Shown: piece after piece, positions 59,202 to 64,000 of the stretch
Layout of the letters: every line of letters begins with the position of its first letter
Position numbering within the stretch: position 1 is the stretch's first letter
Assembly (NCBI RefSeq): GCF_905201705.1
Contig: NZ_CAJKOX010000012.1
Coordinates: 31,510-95,509 of the forward strand
Reading direction: 5' to 3'
Source of the DNA: an uncultured Marvinbryantia sp.
GTDB taxonomy: Bacteria > Bacillota > Clostridia > Lachnospirales > Lachnospiraceae
Length of the DNA stretch: 64,000 nt
Translations under genes and position numbers: made by a program
Notes under the pieces: generated by a model
Seen by the model: only the letters and a program-made list of their open reading frames with translations
Told to the model about the DNA's origin: nothing
Database searches by the model: none

Positions 59202-61118
59202 TCACACCGGTAAACTCTCCCGCACACACAATGAACCATACCCCACCTGATTATTCGGATACACCGTGAACCCCGGCAGTGAACGGGCTCCGCGGCGCAG
59301 ATACGCCCGCACCTTTTCTCCATATAAAAACGGATCATTTCCGTTAATGATGCCCCACTGCATAAGCATCGCCGCGGCTCCGGTGACAAATGGCGTTGCA
59401 AAGGAGGTTCCCGTCACAATGGTGTAGCCGCCTCCGACTGCAGTTGTTCGAATATTGACACCCGGCGCGGCAAGATCCGGCTTTACGGCGGTGGCGCCGG
59501 AGGGCAGCGGCTGCCCGGGCGGATTGCCTCTCCCCGAGAAAGGCGCATACGTGAGGCTGCGGGAATCGTAGGCTCCGACAGCGACGACGTTTCTGGCGGT
59601 TGCGGGAATTGTCAATGTGTTTTCCACGCTTGGCTCATAAAATCGCGTTCCCGGATTCAGCACCTCCGCCTGCGGGAGCCAAATATCATACCTGCCGTCC
59701 GTCACTCTGCGAGGCATCAGTTGAAAACGCCAGATCCCGCTGTCAATATATTCCCGCGTCGGCAGAAAGTCAAAATAAATCTCCTGTGAAATACTGTACG
59801 GGCTTGGTTTTCCGTAAAAAATCAGCAGTTCTGTGTTTCCTGCAAGATAGCGCTGCGGTCCGAGATTTTCGGGAAGCGGTCCGATCACCTGTCCCTCCGG
59901 GGTTATCAACCGGATCTCAAATTCGTCCGAGTAGGATTTCCAGAGCTGCACATTGATGGTACTTTCAAATGGGGCAACGCCCATCTGTACCTCCCGCGCG
60001 GTTCCCTGCTGCAGCATTCCGGAAGTGTGACCGGCTGTGCTGCCCTCATTCCCGGTTCCCACGCAGATGACCGAACGCCAGCGATCCGCAAGCTCCGCAA
60101 TAAAAGTTTCCAGTAGACTTGTGCCGTTGTGCGGTCCGTAAACATTTCCAAAGCTCAGATTTACAGCAACCGGCAGCCCCCACTCCTGCGCTTTCCGATA
60201 AACATAATCCAGCGCCTGCATCAGCTCTGTCGTCCTTGGAAAGGATCCCGGCTTCGGATTGCCCAGCTTCACCACCAGAATGTGCGCCAGTGGAGCCACG
60301 CCGCGATCTGGTCCAATTACCGGCTGTTCCAGTGCCTGTACGCGGGCGCCCTCCTGCTGTCCACCAGACGCCGGTGCTTCTGCCGTCAGCTGTCCGTCGC
60401 CGCCCTCCAGTCCGCCGGCTTTCTGGCCGTCAGAAATAGAAGCACGCCCATTTCCGGCCGCGATTCCGAGCACCTCTGTACCATGCCCGCTGATATCCCG
60501 CGTGGGCAGTCGCTGTCCGCTGCGAAGCGCCTCATCGATCTGAACCTTTGTGTACTCCGTTCCCAGCGTATACCCTTCTGGAGGATTCCCTTCGATGCTC
60601 TGATCCCAGATTGCCAGAATGCGGGTACTTCCATCCGGGTTACGAAAATCCAGATGTGCATAATCCACCCCTGAATCTATCACAGCGATCAAAATTCCCT
60701 GTCCCAGCAGAGCGCGCGTCGCCATGTTCTCTTCCTGTTCCAATAAAGCACCTGCTGCACCCGGTACTCCCGTTTCGTCCATAAGCTGCAGCGCATCCAT
60801 ACAAGAAGCTGTCCTCCCCTGACGAGCAGAGAAGAACAGCCTCTTTGGTTTTTCAATATATTCAATTTCCGGCTGCGCCGATAGATACGGGATCATGGAC
60901 TGCGCAATGGTAACGATCGCATAGCCGTTCGCAAGCTCCGCCACGCTGATGCCCTGTTCACGAAATTTCTCCAGGCTGCCCGAATACTTTACGATCAGAT
61001 CCCATTCCTGATCCTGCGCGTCAAATCCAACGTTCAGCGTCAGCGACTTTTTCCGCTCCTCCGGCGTCGTATCGAGCGCAAGATTTAAAAGATTTTCAAT
61101 TTTCTGATCAGTAGCCAT
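59202..61118 (-). CDS. S8 family peptidase (subtilase), CspC-like
   Basis: 638 aa without a signal peptide. Catalytic triad intact: Asp in IAVIDSGVDYAHLDF (about 146), His in RDISGHGTEVLGIAAGNG (about 210), Ser in IVTGTSFATPFVTGAAAM (about 572). Oxyanion Asn is in CVGTGNEGS. The long insert between Ser and His halves (about 390-510) is the jellyroll region known from CspB-type subtilases of Clostridia. A Gly/Gln/Ala-rich insert of ~45 residues (about 220-265) follows the His motif. Its last ~45 codons are the sequence repeated at 57904 and 56245. Substrate unknown; the family includes spore-germination proteases. Confidence 0.9.
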   Translation of the reverse strand: MATDQKIENLLNLALDTTPEERKKSLTLNVGFDAQDQEWDLIVKYSGSLEKFREQGISVAELANGYAIVTIAQSMIPYLSAQPEIEYIEKPKRLFFSARQGRTASCMDALQLMDETGVPGAAGALLEQEENMATRALLGQGILIAVIDSGVDYAHLDFRNPDGSTRILAIWDQSIEGNPPEGYTLGTEYTKVQIDEALRSGQRLPTRDISGHGTEVLGIAAGNGRASISDGQKAGGLEGGDGQLTAEAPASGGQQEGARVQALEQPVIGPDRGVAPLAHILVVKLGNPKPGSFPRTTELMQALDYVYRKAQEWGLPVAVNLSFGNVYGPHNGTSLLETFIAELADRWRSVICVGTGNEGSTAGHTSGMLQQGTAREVQMGVAPFESTINVQLWKSYSDEFEIRLITPEGQVIGPLPENLGPQRYLAGNTELLIFYGKPSPYSISQEIYFDFLPTREYIDSGIWRFQLMPRRVTDGRYDIWLPQAEVLNPGTRFYEPSVENTLTIPATARNVVAVGAYDSRSLTYAPFSGRGNPPGQPLPSGATAVKPDLAAPGVNIRTTAVGGGYTIVTGTSFATPFVTGAAAMLMQWGIINGNDPFLYGEKVRAYLRRGARSLPGFTVYPNNQVGYGSLCVRESLPV

Positions 61119-61176
61119 GTCATGCTCTCTTTGCGTTTTCTATATTATATGAGCGCGCGCAATTTTACATCCCTGT

Positions 61177-61626
61177 TTATTGAACTAGCTCCAGAGCGGC
61201 AATCGCTTCCTCAAGCTTCGCGCTTACATCATCCATTTTTTCCTGTGCGGCATTTCCTGCGATCAGAGCCTCTGCGGCTGCAATATAGTCAAACAGATTG
61301 TTAAGCGATTCTTCTGTATAATCCTCCAGCTCCATCTCTTTTATCCGGGCAATCTGCCCCCTTAGCTGCGATGCATCTCCGGCCTTTGCCTTTATATACT
61401 CACTCGCTGTCTCAGTAATTACTTCTTCGCTTCCCTGTGTTCCCCCTGTAACAGCATTACTCTCATCTGGCGTTTTCTCAGAAAACAAAAATCTTCCAAC
61501 AATAGCATAAACGGCTACCAAAATTACTAATACCACAAGCATCAGTATTCCTCTTATACGACTTTTTCTTCTGTGCCTGCGTTTATCCCCTTTTTCTCTG
61601 TATGTTTTTCTTTTTTCTACACTCAT
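61177..61626 (-). CDS. Single-pass membrane protein with helical extracellular tail
   Basis: 149 aa. A strongly basic N-terminus (KRKTYREKGDKRRHRRKSRI) is followed by one membrane helix at about 27-49, then an acidic/Thr-rich linker and a helical C-terminal domain (QLRGQIARIKEMELEDYTEE, then AAAEALIAGNAAQEKMDDV, ending EEAIAALELVQ). The tail resembles FIVAR-type three-helix modules (LxxAIxxAxxL), common in cell-wall proteins. No function can be assigned. CTCATATG context gives ATG 61626 with GGAGGAGC-like purines upstream. Confidence 0.65.
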   Translation of the reverse strand: MSVEKRKTYREKGDKRRHRRKSRIRGILMLVVLVILVAVYAIVGRFLFSEKTPDESNAVTGGTQGSEEVITETASEYIKAKAGDASQLRGQIARIKEMELEDYTEESLNNLFDYIAAAEALIAGNAAQEKMDDVSAKLEEAIAALELVQ

Positions 61627-61718
61627 ATGCTCCTCCGGGCAAATGTTGATTCCATAATTAAAATGATTATAAAACGCAGCAAATTTCTTTACTGCGTTCC
61701 AACAATCATTTTTTTCTG

Positions 61719-61747
61719 AAAAATAAGAGAGGTTGCCCTCTCTTACT
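61719..61747 (-). terminator. Terminator after the tandem-repeat surface protein gene
   Basis: Minus strand: AAGAGAGG (61737-61744 complement) pairs with CCTCTCTT (61725-61732 complement) around GCAA, followed by ATTTTT. It lies 16 bp past the stop at 61763. Confidence 0.8.
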
Positions 61748-61762
61748 TTTCATTTTCTGAGC

Positions 61763-64000
61763 TTATTTTACCACTTTTCTCTTTTTAATAACAACTACTA
61801 CCAGAGCCGCAGCCATAGCCATAACAATGATATACGGTACTACTACTGTATTATCACCGGTCTTTACTGCATCCTTATCTGTCGTCTTCTCTGTTGTATC
61901 TGTCTTTTTGGAAGCTTCCGTTGTTTTTTCCGTAACTTTGTCTGTTTCCTTCTCGGACACTTCCTCGGTTACATCCTCTGTTACATCTTCGGTCACTTCT
62001 TCTGTAACCGGTTCGCTTTCCGTTGTCGGTTCGCTTTCCGTTTCCGGTTCGCTTTCTGTTTCCGGTTCGCTTTCTGTTTCCGGTTCGCTCTCCGTTTCAA
62101 CAGCTTCTACAGATCCGCATACGCAAGCATTTCCGTTCTCCCATACGCACTCTGTTGCTTCAGTTACTACTGTTCCGCAGTCTGTGCAGGTTACTTTATG
62201 CGTTCCGTTTCCGTTATCTGTGTAAGTCCAGTGGTTACCCATATGGTCACACTCAGATCCGCATACACACGCATTTCCGTTCTCCCATACGCACTCTGTT
62301 GCTTCGGTTACTACTGTTCCACAGTCTGTGCAGGTTACTTTATGCGTTCCGTTTCCGTTATCTGTGTAAGTCCAATGGTTACCCATATGGTCACACTCAG
62401 ATCCGCATACACACGCATTTCCGTTCTCCCATACACACTCTGTTGCTTCGGTTACTACTGTTCCGCAGTCTGTGCAGGTTACTTTATGCGTTCCGTTTCC
62501 ATTGTCTGTGTATGTCCAGTGGTTACCCATATGGTCACACTCAGATCCGCATACGCAAGCATTTCCGTTCTCCCATACACACTCTGCTGCTGCAGTTACT
62601 ACCTCGTTACAATCTTTACAAATTACTTTGTGGGTTCCGTTTCCATTGTCTACGTACTCCCAGTTATTGCCCATATGGTCGCAGCCCGGCTCTTTATGTC
62701 CGCATGCGCCGCACGCACCATTTACATATACACAATCAGCCGCTTCAGTTACTACTGTTCCGCAGTCTGTGCAGGTCACTTTATGCGTTCCGTTTCCATT
62801 GTCTGTGTATGTCCAGTGGTTGCCCATATGGTCGCACTCTGTTGCTCCGCAGATGCATTTGCCATCTGTGTATACGCACTCTGCTGCTTCGGTTACTACT
62901 GTTCCGCAGTCTGTGCAGGTTACTTTATGCGTTCCGTTTCCATTGTCTGTGTATGTCCAGTGGTTACCCATATGGTCGCACTCTGTTGCCCCGCAGATGC
63001 ACTTGCCATCTGTGTATACGCACTCTGCTGCTTCGGTTACTACTGTTCCGCAGTCTGTGCAGGTTACTTTATGCGTTCCGTTTCCATTGTCTGTGTATGT
63101 CCAGTGGTTGCCCATATGGTTGCACTCTGCTGCTCCGCAGATGCACTTGCCATCTGTGTATACACACTCTGCTGCTGCAGTTACTACCTCGTTACAATCT
63201 TTGCAGATTACTTTGTGGGTTCCGTTTCCATTGTCTACGTACTCCCAATTATTCTTCATGTGGTCGCAGCCCGGCTCTTTATGTCCGCACGGTCCGCATT
63301 TACCATTTACGTATACACAATCTGCTGCTGCAGTTACTACTGCTTCACAGTCTTCGCAAATTACTTTATGGGTTCCGTTTCCATTGTCTACATACTTCCA
63401 ATTGTTGCCCATGTGGTCGCAGCTGTCTTCTTCTGCTCCACAGATGCATTTACCATCTGTGTATACACACTCTGTTGCTTCCGTCACCACTGTATCACAG
63501 TCTGCACAGATTGTTGCATGGGTTCCGTTTCCATTGTCTACGTACTTCCAGTTGTTACCCATATGGCTGCAGCTGTCTTCTTCTGCTCCACACACGCATT
63601 TACCATCTGTGTATACACACTCTGTTGCTTCCGTCACCGCTGTATCACAGTCTGCACAGATTGTTGCATGGGTTCCGTTCCCATTGTCTACGTACTTCCA
63701 GTTGTTACCCATATGGTTGCAGCTGTCTTCTTCTGCTCCACACACGCATTTACCATCTGTGTATACACACTCTGTTGCTTCCGTCACCACGGTGTCACAG
63801 TCTGCACAGATTGTTGCATGGGTTCCGTCTCCATTGTTTCTGTACTCCCAGTTGTTACCCATATGGCTGCAGCTCTCTTCTACTGCTCCACAGATGCATT
63901 TACCATCTGTGTATAAACACCCTGTTGCTTCCGTCACCACGGTGTCACAGTCTGCACAGATTGTTGCATGGGTTCCGTCTCCATTGTTTCTGTACTCCCA
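61763..64000 (-). CDS. Cys/His-rich tandem-repeat cell-surface protein (partial, N-terminus off window)
   Basis: At least 746 codons open to the right edge. Twelve complete repeats of 43-47 residues, plus a partial one at the edge, share the plan C-x-HMGN-x-W-x-Y-x-DNGNGTH...C-x-x-C...VVTEA-x-C-V-...-C-x-CG, that is six Cys and two to three His per unit, probably zinc-binding ribbons. A Glu/Thr/Ser stalk follows (ETESEPETESEPET type), then KTTDKDAVKTGDN, a hydrophobic helix and KKRKVVK: a sortase-type C-terminal anchor with a (K)TGD sorting motif in place of LPxTG. The protein should be cell-wall linked. Its N-terminal domains are not in the window. Confidence 0.85.
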   Translation of the reverse strand, partial: WEYRNNGDGTHATICADCDTVVTEATGCLYTDGKCICGAVEESCSHMGNNWEYRNNGDGTHATICADCDTVVTEATECVYTDGKCVCGAEEDSCNHMGNNWKYVDNGNGTHATICADCDTAVTEATECVYTDGKCVCGAEEDSCSHMGNNWKYVDNGNGTHATICADCDTVVTEATECVYTDGKCICGAEEDSCDHMGNNWKYVDNGNGTHKVICEDCEAVVTAAADCVYVNGKCGPCGHKEPGCDHMKNNWEYVDNGNGTHKVICKDCNEVVTAAAECVYTDGKCICGAAECNHMGNHWTYTDNGNGTHKVTCTDCGTVVTEAAECVYTDGKCICGATECDHMGNHWTYTDNGNGTHKVTCTDCGTVVTEAAECVYTDGKCICGATECDHMGNHWTYTDNGNGTHKVTCTDCGTVVTEAADCVYVNGACGACGHKEPGCDHMGNNWEYVDNGNGTHKVICKDCNEVVTAAAECVWENGNACVCGSECDHMGNHWTYTDNGNGTHKVTCTDCGTVVTEATECVWENGNACVCGSECDHMGNHWTYTDNGNGTHKVTCTDCGTVVTEATECVWENGNACVCGSECDHMGNHWTYTDNGNGTHKVTCTDCGTVVTEATECVWENGNACVCGSVEAVETESEPETESEPETESEPETESEPTTESEPVTEEVTEDVTEDVTEEVSEKETDKVTEKTTEASKKTDTTEKTTDKDAVKTGDNTVVVPYIIVMAMAAALVVVVIKKRKVVK
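62106..64000. repeat. Tandem DNA repeats (~130 bp) in the surface-protein gene
   Basis: Units of about 129-141 bp. Units covering 62106-62620 (WENGNACVCG type), 62830-63150 (YTDGKCICG type) and 63380-64000 (GAEEDS type) are nearly identical within their own group, and hybrid units lie at the junctions (62580-62730 and 63150-63330, HKEPG type). This block pattern suggests repeated unequal crossing-over and expansion of local groups. Confidence 0.85.

Noticed and set aside
61733..63916. A 727-codon open frame on the plus strand opposite the repeat protein gene
   Set aside because: It is the mirror of tandem repeats that happen to lack stops on the other strand; the translation is Cys/Phe/Tyr-rich without domains, and the minus strand has stalk, anchor and terminator.
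62106..64000. Regular ~130-bp repeats as a possible CRISPR array
   Set aside because: Units are in frame, coding, much too long for CRISPR repeats and have no unique spacers; no cas genes are present.

Overview
The window looks like part of the chromosome of an anaerobic gut Firmicute of the Lachnospiraceae type. The reasons are many carbohydrate ABC operons with YesM/YesN two-component systems, a CspC-like S8 peptidase, a cell-wall protein with a KTGD-type anchor, RpiR and LacI sugar regulators, and strong AGGAGG ribosome sites. A MetF/MetV/RnfC2 methylene-tetrahydrofolate reductase cluster (41344-44828) points to acetogenic, Wood-Ljungdahl-type metabolism. Together with the long list of glycan uptake systems this would suit a Marvinbryantia- or Blautia-like acetogen. 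That assignment is inference; no rRNA is present to test it.

Layout. 1-5380: a maltose-type ABC operon on the minus strand (binding protein, MalF-like, MalG-like, then an unrecognised enzyme that runs off the left edge) behind a promoter with two LacI-type operators. 5496-9700: a repeat fragment, tRNA-Val and tRNA-Ala, an Uma2 nuclease-like protein, a small membrane protein, and a block of small secreted or membrane proteins, one gene of which is frameshifted. 9763-11833: proC and a LacI regulator whose own promoter carries a 13-base copy of the mal operator. 11837-17905: a MacB/FtsX-type ABC system with a lipoprotein, divergent from an OmpR/HisKA two-component system. 18080-25733: a sialic-acid locus (ABC transporter, SGNH esterase, NanE, NanK, NanA, divergent RpiR regulator). 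25819-30257: a second ABC transporter divergent from an N-acetylhexosamine kinase. 30264-30459: a nested inverted-repeat element. 30472-41284: GH42 beta-galactosidase, a six-hairpin-type protein, an LplB/LplC-type ABC transporter and a YesMN pair. 41344-44828: metF, metV and a metV-rnfC2 fusion. 44984-55989: one eight-gene operon (ABC transporter, FGGY kinase, Asp/Glu racemase-like protein, class II FBA-like aldolase, OtnK-like kinase, OtnC-like aldolase) divergent from a second YesMN-type pair. 55993-61118: an accretion zone in which copies of the 3' end of an S8 peptidase gene separate small modules (HTH plus KilA-N; AbiEi plus DinD). 61177-64000: a small membrane protein and a Cys/His-rich tandem-repeat surface protein, open at the right edge.

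How it fits together. Sialic acid, N-acetylhexosamine and beta-galactoside functions lie side by side between 18 and 38 kb, which suggests foraging on host mucin or milk-type glycans. The reductase cluster would dispose of reducing equivalents by acetogenesis. All five sugar-binding proteins have a signal peptide but no lipobox cysteine, and all five binding-protein/permease junctions carry an inverted repeat. The most unusual regions are the S8-tail/module array (56.0-59.2 kb), the MetV-RnfC2 fusion and the OtnK/OtnC-type operon, whose substrate cannot be read from the sequence. All start codons were chosen by eye from ribosome-site position and family length; no database search was possible.
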